This document shows positions 16,019 through 24,794 of a DNA stretch of 39,579 bases, in pieces. The notes under the pieces were generated by a model, which worked only from the letters and a program-made list of their open reading frames with translations, was not told the origin of the DNA and ran no database searches. Position 1 is the first letter of the stretch. The number at the start of each line of letters is the position of its first letter. Origin of the DNA: JBLIOB01 sp047639575 (GTDB lineage: Bacteria > Bacteroidota > Bacteroidia > Flavobacteriales_D > Parvicellaceae). The position numbers and the translations under genes are program-made. The stretch lies in the NCBI GenBank assembly GCA_047639575.1, contig JBLIOB010000007.1, forward strand, positions 1-39,579. Reading direction: 5' to 3'.

Positions 16019-17137
16019 TTAGGTCTTTTTAACTTTTCGATTGAGCACATTGTTAATTATGGACGTCAGCACGTAGGCCACTATTACAGATGGAAAAACC
16101 AGGAAAAAATTAAACCATATTGGTACAAGCGAAACTAGTACGATCGAAACGACCAAGAATATATACCGGACTTCGTTTTCATTCCATTTTAGCGATTTAA
16201 CCTTGAAAGAGAACATGCGAATTGGCGCAAGTAGCAACAATGAAAAGATTAATATTAATGCGATTAATGAGTAAAATTTGACTTCAATTTGGTTTTTGTC
16301 CCACCAAGAAGGTTCAGGATAATTCAAGTATTCTGGGAGAAGCAAAGATTTTTGTATTAGTGCCGCACTGTCAGGCATATACATGTGAGGGAAAAAGTGT
16401 TCAGTTTTTAAAGAGTCCTTGTTCAATAAGGAGTCTCTATTGGTGGAATATTGTCCATTAGTGATGGGCCAAGATCCATATTGTTCTCGCTTTAAATAGG
16501 ATTCAAGTGATTTTATTGTCTCAGGATTTTCTTCATCCAATAATCGATTTTCTGAAGTGATATATTCACCACAGTCCCAAAAAGATGAAGTCGGATCGTT
16601 AGATTGGTATGAAGAGTAACGAAACGTTCCGTAGGTCGAAAAAGCAACAATACCTGCGAATAAAATCGCGCAGGCTGGTGTGGCTAATCCTCTGAATTCA
16701 TTTGTTTGTGAGTCGTCAAGATTAAATTTTGCTAATCGTATTGCACTAAAAACGGGGATTAGAAATGCAGCATATGCAATCCAAGACATTAACTCTTCAC
16801 TAAAAGTTGGACCCCAACAATTCGTGAGCCCCAAGAATCCATAATCAAAGTCCTGAGAAAAGTAAGGGATTAAGCTAAAAAGGAAGTGATACATTAATAC
16901 GCCTGGAGCTACTCCAAAAGTTGCCATATCTGCCAATGAATCTAACTGTTTGCCTAATTCAGATTGAACTTTAAGTGCTCTTGCTGCTAATCCATCGCCA
17001 AAGTCGAACGCGGCTCCTATGAAAATCATATATGCGGACCAAAGTAGATGCCCTTCAGCTGCGAAGATGATACTTAAGCAACCACACAATAAATTACCCG
17101 ATGTGATGGCATTTGGGATATGTTTGATAATTGACAT
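16019..17137 (-). CDS. pssA: CDP-alcohol phosphatidyltransferase (PssA copy 2) with large DUF2723-like insert
   Basis: 372 residues with the same intact catalytic motif as copy 1 (D45, D48-G49, A52-R53, G62, D66, D70) and the same end region (PIRMFSFKVKSLKWNENEVRY). It differs in a long hydrophilic segment at residues 171-284 (nt 16286-16627) between two membrane helices, where copy 1 has only about 26 residues. This segment contains SFWDCGEYI (185-193), YLKREQYG (214-221) and FFPHMY (248-253). I recognise all three from the Bacteroidota DUF2723 (GT-C-like) family, where they belong to distant parts of a much larger protein. With the N-terminus cytoplasmic, the insert should face the periplasm. 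It is first in the operon before copy 1 and purS. The frame is intact, so this is not simple decay. Enzyme activity is likely; the insert's role is unknown. Confidence 0.82.
   Translation of the reverse strand: MSIIKHIPNAITSGNLLCGCLSIIFAAEGHLLWSAYMIFIGAAFDFGDGLAARALKVQSELGKQLDSLADMATFGVAPGVLMYHFLFSLIPYFSQDFDYGFLGLTNCWGPTFSEELMSWIAYAAFLIPVFSAIRLAKFNLDDSQTNEFRGLATPACAILFAGIVAFSTYGTFRYSSYQSNDPTSSFWDCGEYITSENRLLDEENPETIKSLESYLKREQYGSWPITNGQYSTNRDSLLNKDSLKTEHFFPHMYMPDSAALIQKSLLLPEYLNYPEPSWWDKNQIEVKFYSLIALILIFSLLLLAPIRMFSFKVKSLKWNENEVRYIFLVVSIVLVSLVPIWFNFFLVFPSVIVAYVLTSIINNVLNRKVKKT
16286..16627 (-). other. DUF2723-like insert within PssA copy 2
   Basis: Codes for residues 171-284, absent from copy 1. 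Nucleotides 16559-16585 encode SFWDCGEYI and 16475-16498 encode YLKREQYG. The segment is hydrophilic, rich in Ser, Asn, Glu and Trp, and lies between two hydrophobic helices. It is far too short to be a GT-C glycosyltransferase. Confidence 0.6.
16937..17097 (-). repeat. 161-bp identical tract, pssA copy 2
   Basis: Partner of 15759-15919: the same 161 bases in the same orientation, about 1.18 kb apart. The bordering 16902-16936 is 31/35 identical to copy 1; the 40 bp towards the start codon (17098-17137) are clearly diverged. Confidence 0.9.
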
Positions 17138-17241
17138 TTGACCGCAAAATAGTGATTAATGGGGCAATTTATTAGCGAATAAGCGGTTTTAACCCTTTAT
17201 ATGTGCTGACCATAGCAAAACTATTGTATTTTTAAAATTGA

Positions 17242-18327
17242 ATGAGATATCTAACCACCTTAGTAATTCTATTTTCATCCGCTGGCTTTATGGCTCAAAG
17301 TGGATCAGAATCTGACGCAACTCCAAAGTATTCTAATGAGTTCCTTCAAATCGGTGTGGGCGCTAGAAGTCTTGGAATGTCTAATAGTGTAATAGCTACA
17401 ACGACAGACATTACCGCTGGATACTGGAATCCTGCAGGGTTGTTGCATTTGAATGATGAAATTCATGTTGGTTTGATGCATGCTGAATATTTCGCTGGTT
17501 TGGCCAAATATGACTACGGATCTTTTGCAAAAAGAATTGACAGTGTAAGTGCTTTTGGAATTTCAATGATAAGGTTTGGAGTAGATGATATTCCAAATAC
17601 AACTGAATTAATTGATGCCGAAGGAAATATCGACTACGATAAAATAACAACCTTTTCTGCGGCTGATTATGGTTTTTTGTTTTCGTATGCTAGAAAAATA
17701 AAAGGAATTGAATTTGGAGGGAATGCTAAAATAATTCATCGGAAAGTAGGTTCATTTGGTAAATCGTGGGGCTTTGGAATTGACTTAAGCGCTAGGTATG
17801 AGCACAAAGATTGGCAGTTTGGGGCGACTTTCAGAGATATAACTACAACCTTCAACGCTTGGTCATATACGTTAAATGATCAAATGATTGAAACGTTTAC
17901 ACTAACCGGAAATGAAATACCATCTAACTCGATCGAAATAACATTGCCTCGATTGCTTTTAGGAGTAGCTAGGTCCTTTAAAATAAAGGAGAAATTCAGC
18001 ATTTTACCTGAAGTAGGTTTAGACATAACTTTTGATGGGAAAAGAAACACGTTGATCAAATCTAATTTCGCAAGTATAGACCCACATTTAGGAATCGAAT
18101 TTGGCTACAACGGGCTTGTGTTTCTTAGAACTGGAATTGGCAATATGCAATACATTTTAGATGTAACTAACAATGAGACTCTTACGTTTCAACCTAATAT
18201 AGGAATTGGTGTTAAAATTAAGAGGATAGCCATTGATTATGCGCTTACGGATTTAGGTAATGCATCTGCTGCGCTTTATTCGAATATTTTCTCACTTAAA
18301 TTCGATGTAGTAAAACCCACAAATTAA
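17242..18327 (+). CDS. porV: Type IX secretion outer-membrane protein PorV
   Basis: 361 residues with a signal peptide (MRYLTTLVILFSSAGFMAQ) and an outer-membrane barrel. The N-terminal block SNEFLQIGVGARSLGMSNS, then TDITAGYWNPAGLL, is the characteristic PorV/LptO opening of a FadL-like barrel. PorV shuttles T9SS cargo from the SprA channel to the attachment complex and works with the sortase PorU, which is encoded 4 bp downstream as expected for an operon pair. A weak TATTTTTA element (17227-17234) lies just before the start. It is divergent from pssA copy 2 with a 104-bp spacer. Length and order of motifs are normal. Other T9SS core genes are outside this window. Confidence 0.9.
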   Translation: MRYLTTLVILFSSAGFMAQSGSESDATPKYSNEFLQIGVGARSLGMSNSVIATTTDITAGYWNPAGLLHLNDEIHVGLMHAEYFAGLAKYDYGSFAKRIDSVSAFGISMIRFGVDDIPNTTELIDAEGNIDYDKITTFSAADYGFLFSYARKIKGIEFGGNAKIIHRKVGSFGKSWGFGIDLSARYEHKDWQFGATFRDITTTFNAWSYTLNDQMIETFTLTGNEIPSNSIEITLPRLLLGVARSFKIKEKFSILPEVGLDITFDGKRNTLIKSNFASIDPHLGIEFGYNGLVFLRTGIGNMQYILDVTNNETLTFQPNIGIGVKIKRIAIDYALTDLGNASAALYSNIFSLKFDVVKPTN

Positions 18328-18331
18328 TTAG

Positions 18332-21300
18332 ATGATTCGCCACCTTCTTATCGTTTTGAGCTTACTTCCAGTCATGGCATTTAGTCAATATGGTAACGAG
18401 TGGATTAACTATTCTCAGAAGTATTACGAGATTCCAGTTGCTCAATCAGGCGTTTTCAAGATTGACTTTACAACCTTATCAAACGTATTAGCGGAAACGG
18501 GCGATAATATCGCGACTCTTGACCCTAGAAACCTGCAAATATTCGGGAGAGATCAAGAGCAATATATTCATGTTGAGGGTGAATCTGACGGAGTTTTTGA
18601 CGCAACAGATTTTATTTTGTTCTACGGAAAAAAGAACGGACTTTGGCTAGATAGTACGGAGTTGTGGAATGATAAAAGCCTCATATTAAATAGAGAGAAA
18701 TCTTTTTCAAGCGACAGCATCCGATATTTTTTAACAGTAAATGCGTCCATTACAAATAAGCGTATTAAAACAGAGACGGACGTAGCTTTTGGAAGTTATA
18801 CGCCTAGTAATTATTGTTGGAGAACAAATTCAGTTCATTATTGGGATGAGTATTATGTAGGTGATCAATATGAAGGTTTGTCAAGATCTATGTATGAAAG
18901 TGGAGAAGGATGGGCTTCCTTGAGACACGGAATGGGATCTTCCAGAACTTCAATTATTAGTACCGCTAACGCGTATTATTCTGCAAGTGCTCCTGGTGCC
19001 ATAGTTGAGACTGTTTCATGTGGCGCAAGTGCCGCAGACGCTGCGTCAATCGGATTTAATCATAAACTGATTGTAAGCTATACGGATGCGTCTGCAGTTC
19101 AAGTTGATGTAATCGATACAACATATATAGATTACGCAGTGATTCGCTCTACTTTTAATATCTCAAATTCGGATATTCATTCAAGCAGCACAAGTGTTAA
19201 ACATCGATCTCAAAGTCTTGGTCAAGCTTCAGACTATCAAGCTGTTGGAGAGGTTCTGGTCACCTACCCTCATACTTTTGATTTTGAAAATTCTAGTTCA
19301 TTTGATTTTAAATTAGATGCGATTGGAAGTTCAAAGCATTATATAACCATGTCCAATTTAAATGGAGCAAACCCAAACTTATGGTTGTTTAGCGGGGATA
19401 CTTTAAAGCAGGTCACTTTAGTTTCAGCGGGCGGATTACACGAAGCCCTAGTTCCAGACAATGCAGCTGGAACCGAACAAAAACTACTTTATTTTGATGA
19501 TTCTCAAATCACTAATGTTACTGATTTGAGTGTGGGGCCATCTGGTACCAAGGTCGTTCCGGTAATGCAAACTGGGCTCTTCAGGGACTACGGTTCGCTA
19601 AATTTAGACTCGGCATTTATTATCGTGACTCATAAATCGTTGTACCCAGAAGCAATGGATTATGGGGCATATCGGTCATCACCAGCTGGTGGAAGTTATG
19701 ACACGGTAGTGATAGATGTGGATGAAATGTATAGACAGTTCGGAGGAGGAGTTGTGAAAAGCGGGTTAGGAATCAGAAGGTTCTGTTCGTATGCATCGGG
19801 CAACTGGCCAACACAGCCCAGTCATTTATTCGTTATTGGTAAATCTGTAATGGAGGCGTCAGAAGGTAATTTTGCCACAGGGAACTTTACTTGGGGTACA
19901 GTACAAGGTTTAATTTTTGAATATAAAACCTGTTTAGTGCCTTCAATTGGTTACCCTAGTTCCGATGACTTTTTTACGAAAACAAGTTTAGATTTGACTT
20001 TGGAAGCTTCAATACCTACCGGTCGGATATCAGTTAAGACTGGACAAGAAGTTACAGATTATCTGGATAAAATAGTCTTGCACGAGGCTGCTCAAGACCC
20101 AAATTCAATCTATACAATTGACGATAAAGAATGGCAAAAATGGGGACTTCACTTTGGTGGTGGAGCTACCGAAAGTGAGCAAAATCAACTTGCAGGATTT
20201 TTGTTTAACTATGAACAGACGTATGAAGATGAAGGTACTTTTGGAGGTCAAATTGATACTTATTTAAAAGTAACGACAGATCCAATTACGCCAGTTTTAT
20301 TTGATGAGGTTAATCAAAGAATTGAAGACGGAGTTTCATTAATCACGTTTTTCGGTCACGCAAGTACGGAAGGATTTGATCAGAATATTGATAGTCCGGA
20401 CAGTTGGGGTAACTATGGAAAGTATCCGGTAGTCTTAGGGCTCGGTTGTTTTGCAGGAGACATGCATCAGGCTTATACAACTAGCGCTACTGAAAATTTT
20501 GTGATACTTCCAGACCAAGGAGCCATATGTTTTATTTCAACGGTTAAGGTTGGTTTTACCAACGGATTAAATTCTTACACGCAACGATTTTATGAAGCTT
20601 TTTGCGATACGTTATACGGAAAGACCATTGGCCAAGCCTCTCAGTATGCCAAATCATTAAGTTTAAGTTCGGCTCATATTACGGAGGCAGGTAGTATTGG
20701 GAATCTATCTATACAGGGAGATCCTGCAATTCGGATAAATCCTCATAATGCGCCTGAGTTGGTGCTTGATTTGTCAAGAGTATTTATTACTCCAGAACAA
20801 ATAACCGTTGCTACAGATTCATTTGATTTAAATATAGTTGTTACTAACATAGGTCAAGCGATTAGAGACTCAATTTCTTTTGAAGTCACTAGAACGTTCC
20901 CAAGTGGTGTAGATTCTCTTTACTTATTTGATATTCCTAAAGCCTCATTTAGAGATACAGTTGTGCTTAAACTTCCTCTTCAACCTTCTGTAGCGGAAGG
21001 GATAAATACATTTTCAATAGAGGTGGATTTACCAAGTGAGTTTCCTGAACAATATGATGACATTAACAATAACAGATTAGTGTACTCGGCTTATTTTCAG
21101 TTAGATGGAATCGAACCAATTTATCCGTATGATTATGCGATTGTGCCTAATCCTAAAATGACTTTAAAAGCCTCAACGGTAGATCCATTTGCACCTGTTA
21201 GAACGTACCAATTTCAAGTGGACACTATAGACTCTTTCGATTCTCCATTTTTAAAATCACAAACAATAATCTCAGATGGCGGAGTAGTGGAAATAGATCC

Positions 21301-23539
21301 GGATTTATGGATAAACGTTGCTTCTCCAGCAGCTGACACATTAATTTTCACAGACAGCACAGTCTATTTTTGGCGTGCTGCTGCAGATTCCACCACTTTA
21401 GTTTGGAAAGAACGATCGTTTCAATACATCCCAGGAAGAAATGGCTGGGGACAAGCGCATTTTCATCAGTTTAAAAATAATTCATTTACAAATATTGGTT
21501 ATGACAAACCTTTGCGAGAGTTCACAATAGGGGAGACTTCATTAGTGTTAACATGTAATACCGTTAACAACATGTTTAATTCAGATAAGAAATATTGCAA
21601 TTACTTTATTGGCTCAGATCGGCAGGATTATAATACGTATAGTGGAAGCTCATATCCTAACATTCATATTTGTGTAATTGATCCAATTACACTTAGGCCA
21701 TGGGGCTCTCCAAAGGTAGATTCAAACAATGACACTTTGTTTTGGGAGAATCATTTTGGCCAATTTAATATCAACTTTTCAAGCAGAGATCGAGCAGATT
21801 ATTTCTTTGAATTTCGTCAAACGGATCCAGCGCAGATGGCGGCTGTAGAAACCATGATTGACACCATTCCAGACGGACATTACATTTTAATTTATACGGT
21901 TTGGCGTACAGATTACGCCAGTTGGGATGCAACTGCACCAAGTCTTTATAGTAAGCTCGTAACGCTTGGTTCTGATAGCATGGCGGTGCCAAGAGTGGAT
22001 GAGTCGTTTATTTTCTTTTGTAGAAAAGGAGATCCGACCTCCGCTTCTGAAGTTTATTCTCAGCCATATTCGTTAGGAATTAGAGAAACGATAACCTTGT
22101 CAGATTCTTTGGACTTCGCCCAATCTGGTTTTATGGCATCCACTAAAATTGGTCCAGCACTTAAATGGAATAAATTGTTTTGGGAACAACATCCTTATGA
22201 GTTGCCGAACACGGATAGTACTAGGATTAAACTTTACGGTGAGAAGTATTCAGGAGTGCAAGACTTAATATTAGACTCGACCTTTTCATTAAATGATTCT
22301 GCACTGAATTTAGATTTAATATTAGACGCATCGATTTATCCTTTTGCAGTTCTAGAAGGGTTTTTCGGAGATGATATCTCTCAAACTCCAGCGCAAACTG
22401 AGCGATGGCAGGTGTTGTATGATCCTGCTCCAGAACTGGCTATCAATAAGAAAAAAGGATACTACTTTTCCATTAATGATAGTATAACCCATGGAGATTC
22501 TGCACGATTTGCAATTGCAATAGAAAATATTAGTGATTTTGATTTTGATAGTTTATTGGTCCATTATTCTGTAGAAGATAATAATAACCTGAGGCAGTTT
22601 ATCAATTACCCAAGACAAGACTCGTTAAAGGCAGGGGATGTTCTGCTGGATACAATCACCATTTCAACAGCGAACATTCCTGAAGACAATAGGTTTTGGA
22701 TTGAAGCTAACCCATACACCACTACAAACGTTCAGGATCAAAATGAACAGTATTACTTTAACAATGTTGCCTTTATTGACTTCCATGCAGAAACGGATAA
22801 AATAAACCCAATCTTGGATGTCACTTTTGATGGGTTACATATTCTGAATAGAGATATTGTTAGTGCGAAGCCATTAATTACGGTTACCCTTGATGATGAA
22901 AACCCGTACTTTATTTTCGATAGTGAGGACGATACTTCAAATTTCCAACTATTCCTATTATCTCCTGGTCAAACAGGGTTGAATTCTCTGCGGTTTAGAG
23001 ATGGACTTGGAATTGAAAATATGCGGTTTATTCCAGCAACTGGATCTGACAATAAATGTTCAATAGAATATGAGCCGAACTACACGATAGATGGTACTTA
23101 TAAGTTATTGATTCAAGCGAAAGATAAGTCTGCCAATGCTTCTGGCGATATTGATTATGAAATAGAATTTGAGGTAATAACCAAATCCACTATTACGGAA
23201 GTTATGAATTATCCAAACCCATTTTCTACCCGAACGCAATTTGTATTTACTTTAACTGGTAGCGTTGTGCCAGATTATTTTAAAATCCAGATTATGACTC
23301 AAACGGGAAGAGTTGTTCGAGAAATTATGCGGGACGAGTTAGGCGCATTAAGAATAGGAAGAAACATAACCGACTATTATTGGGATGGTCGAGACCAGTT
23401 TGGAGATAGGTTAGGAGCAGGTGTTTACTTTTATACCGTATCTACAAAGATTAGTGGCGAAGACGTTGAACTTCGAGAGTCAGGTGCCGATACTTATTTC
23501 AAAAAAGAATTTGGAAAGATGTATTTGATGAGTTACTAG
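18332..23539 (+). CDS. porU2: Gingipain-type (C25) peptidase, PorU2-like T9SS sortase
   Basis: A 1735-residue exported protein. Signal peptide MIRHLLIVLSLLPVMAFSQ is followed by a WINYSQKYYEIPVAQSGVFKI opening typical of PorU proteins. The C25 catalytic core has a His in FFGHAST (H676) and a Cys in LGLGCFAGD (C706), the expected His/Cys dyad. After about residue 810 come beta-sandwich (CARDB-like) repeats and an ILEI-like GWGQAHFHQFKNNSF stretch. The last 110 residues (from YPNPF at 1627-1631) form a FlgD-Ig/T9SS-CTD-like domain. PorU cleaves the C-terminal sorting domain of T9SS cargo and attaches it to lipid at the cell surface. The classical PorU is about 1100-1300 residues; this long form matches what I recall as PorU2. 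It starts 4 bp after porV. Confidence 0.85.
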   Translation: MIRHLLIVLSLLPVMAFSQYGNEWINYSQKYYEIPVAQSGVFKIDFTTLSNVLAETGDNIATLDPRNLQIFGRDQEQYIHVEGESDGVFDATDFILFYGKKNGLWLDSTELWNDKSLILNREKSFSSDSIRYFLTVNASITNKRIKTETDVAFGSYTPSNYCWRTNSVHYWDEYYVGDQYEGLSRSMYESGEGWASLRHGMGSSRTSIISTANAYYSASAPGAIVETVSCGASAADAASIGFNHKLIVSYTDASAVQVDVIDTTYIDYAVIRSTFNISNSDIHSSSTSVKHRSQSLGQASDYQAVGEVLVTYPHTFDFENSSSFDFKLDAIGSSKHYITMSNLNGANPNLWLFSGDTLKQVTLVSAGGLHEALVPDNAAGTEQKLLYFDDSQITNVTDLSVGPSGTKVVPVMQTGLFRDYGSLNLDSAFIIVTHKSLYPEAMDYGAYRSSPAGGSYDTVVIDVDEMYRQFGGGVVKSGLGIRRFCSYASGNWPTQPSHLFVIGKSVMEASEGNFATGNFTWGTVQGLIFEYKTCLVPSIGYPSSDDFFTKTSLDLTLEASIPTGRISVKTGQEVTDYLDKIVLHEAAQDPNSIYTIDDKEWQKWGLHFGGGATESEQNQLAGFLFNYEQTYEDEGTFGGQIDTYLKVTTDPITPVLFDEVNQRIEDGVSLITFFGHASTEGFDQNIDSPDSWGNYGKYPVVLGLGCFAGDMHQAYTTSATENFVILPDQGAICFISTVKVGFTNGLNSYTQRFYEAFCDTLYGKTIGQASQYAKSLSLSSAHITEAGSIGNLSIQGDPAIRINPHNAPELVLDLSRVFITPEQITVATDSFDLNIVVTNIGQAIRDSISFEVTRTFPSGVDSLYLFDIPKASFRDTVVLKLPLQPSVAEGINTFSIEVDLPSEFPEQYDDINNNRLVYSAYFQLDGIEPIYPYDYAIVPNPKMTLKASTVDPFAPVRTYQFQVDTIDSFDSPFLKSQTIISDGGVVEIDPDLWINVASPAADTLIFTDSTVYFWRAAADSTTLVWKERSFQYIPGRNGWGQAHFHQFKNNSFTNIGYDKPLREFTIGETSLVLTCNTVNNMFNSDKKYCNYFIGSDRQDYNTYSGSSYPNIHICVIDPITLRPWGSPKVDSNNDTLFWENHFGQFNINFSSRDRADYFFEFRQTDPAQMAAVETMIDTIPDGHYILIYTVWRTDYASWDATAPSLYSKLVTLGSDSMAVPRVDESFIFFCRKGDPTSASEVYSQPYSLGIRETITLSDSLDFAQSGFMASTKIGPALKWNKLFWEQHPYELPNTDSTRIKLYGEKYSGVQDLILDSTFSLNDSALNLDLILDASIYPFAVLEGFFGDDISQTPAQTERWQVLYDPAPELAINKKKGYYFSINDSITHGDSARFAIAIENISDFDFDSLLVHYSVEDNNNLRQFINYPRQDSLKAGDVLLDTITISTANIPEDNRFWIEANPYTTTNVQDQNEQYYFNNVAFIDFHAETDKINPILDVTFDGLHILNRDIVSAKPLITVTLDDENPYFIFDSEDDTSNFQLFLLSPGQTGLNSLRFRDGLGIENMRFIPATGSDNKCSIEYEPNYTIDGTYKLLIQAKDKSANASGDIDYEIEFEVITKSTITEVMNYPNPFSTRTQFVFTLTGSVVPDYFKIQIMTQTGRVVREIMRDELGALRIGRNITDYYWDGRDQFGDRLGAGVYFYTVSTKISGEDVELRESGADTYFKKEFGKMYLMSY

Positions 23540-23572
23540 TTTTAGGATTCACTTATTTCCCGCAGTTCTTTT

Positions 23573-23580
23573 TATCTTCA
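23573..23580 (+). promoter_or_regulatory. Possible -7 box TATCTTCA before DUF4105 gene
   Basis: TATCTTCA lies 4 bp before the GTG start at 23585 and differs by one base from the TATCTTTA octamer seen elsewhere here. If used, the transcript would start at or inside the first codons, so it may be chance. Confidence 0.25.
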
Positions 23581-23584
23581 CACC

Positions 23585-24754
23585 GTGAGAATTTTCATTG
23601 TTATATTATTAGGTTTTATTGCACATCTCGGATTGAGCCAACCGCTAAGTAGTGAAGCTAAGTTCAGCTTAATTACTTGTGATGCTGGGTCTGAGGTTTA
23701 TTCTTTGCATGGGCATAGCGCTATGCGCGTCCAAGACCCCGCATCCAACCTTGATAAAGTGTTTAACTGGGGCATGTTTGACCCAGGCGAGAGTCAAGTG
23801 GAATTTACAATAATGTTTGCTCAAGGTAAACTTGATTACTTTCTAGATGTCCAGCCAGCTGATTATTTTCTATTTGAATATAAAGTAAGCGAAAGATCAG
23901 TTCGGCAGATTGAACTAAATCTGACAGGAGATCAAAAGACCAAGTTGTGGCAATTACTTCTTGATAATGACACACCTGCAAATCGAATGTATCGCTACGA
24001 CTTCTTTTTCGATAATTGCGCAACCAAGATTAGAAACATTCTAGAAGAAATTTATGGTGAATCTTTTCAATGGGCGAAACACAAAGACGCAGGTGAGCTT
24101 ACCTTCAGAAACACGATTGATGTTGGTTTAGAATCGCAGCCATGGTCGGATTTTGGAATAGACCTTGGACTGGGTTCAAAAATTGATCGCAGAGCCAGTA
24201 ATGCTGAACTATTGTTTTTACCATTCTATTTAGAGGAGGCGGTGTTGGCTTCAAAAATTGGCGATCAGAAAATTGCGAAATCCCAAGAGTTGATTTTGGA
24301 TTTTCCAAAACATACTACTGAATCATCCGTAATAAATAATCCAACATTTGTTTTCTGGACGATAATGATAATTGCAGCATTGTTGGTGTTTTTCAAATTG
24401 GATCTTGCTTCTAGAATATTTGACGGATTCTTTATGACGTTAATGGCAATTGCAGGGTTTATTATCTTATTTCTATGGTTTGGAACCGAGCACACCACCA
24501 CCGATTCAAACTATAATATTATTTGGGCGAACCCGGTTCATTTGATAATCCCTCTGCTGATGGTGTTTAAGAAGTTTAGAAAAAAACTACATAAACTATT
24601 TTTAGTACTGGCTATATTCTATTTTGCTTTCTTCTTATTTTGGATTCTTTTCCCTCAAGAATTTAATTCAGCAGCTAAACCGCTAATACTAGCAATTGGC
24701 ATAAGGTATTATTATTGGTTTACGCGCACAAAGTCGGTTCCTGACGTAACTTAG
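23585..24754 (+). CDS. DUF4105 protein, probable Lnb-type lipoprotein N-acyltransferase
   Basis: 389 residues from a GTG start; no upstream ATG fits, and the GTG opens a good signal peptide (RIFIVILLGFIAHLGLSQ). The periplasmic half is DUF4105: SLITCDAGSEVYSLHGHSA with a conserved His, FNWGMFD, and YRYDFFFDNCATKIRNIL with a conserved Cys, consistent with a papain-like/NlpC-type active site. The C-terminal third has about four to five membrane helices. This architecture corresponds to the Bacteroidota enzyme reported as Lnb, which N-acylates lipoproteins in place of Lnt; I rely on memory for that assignment. It lies 45 bp after the PorU2-like gene. The lipoproteins encoded at 34230 and 36437 would be possible substrates. 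Confidence 0.75.
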   Translation: MRIFIVILLGFIAHLGLSQPLSSEAKFSLITCDAGSEVYSLHGHSAMRVQDPASNLDKVFNWGMFDPGESQVEFTIMFAQGKLDYFLDVQPADYFLFEYKVSERSVRQIELNLTGDQKTKLWQLLLDNDTPANRMYRYDFFFDNCATKIRNILEEIYGESFQWAKHKDAGELTFRNTIDVGLESQPWSDFGIDLGLGSKIDRRASNAELLFLPFYLEEAVLASKIGDQKIAKSQELILDFPKHTTESSVINNPTFVFWTIMIIAALLVFFKLDLASRIFDGFFMTLMAIAGFIILFLWFGTEHTTTDSNYNIIWANPVHLIIPLLMVFKKFRKKLHKLFLVLAIFYFAFFLFWILFPQEFNSAAKPLILAIGIRYYYWFTRTKSVPDVT

Positions 24755-24768
24755 TAAAGCTAATTTCT

Positions 24769-24776
24769 TACTTTCG
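24769..24776 (+). promoter_or_regulatory. Possible -7 box TACTTTCG before lpdA
   Basis: TACTTTCG, 18 bp before the lpdA ATG, differs by one base from TAnnTTTG. It sits within a small hairpin CTTAC-TTTC-GTAAG (24767-24780). The heptamer AAGCTAA occurs at 24757-24763 and 24778-24784, exactly 21 bp (two helical turns) apart, a layout compatible with a bound regulator but also possible by chance. Confidence 0.3.
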
Positions 24777-24794
24777 TAAGCTAACTTTAAGAAT

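Noticed and set aside
15759..17097. Assembly duplication as the cause of the identical pssA tract
   Set aside because: Only 161 bp are identical; both flanks diverge on each side and both genes are intact, which does not look like a duplicated contig end. Read coverage would settle it.
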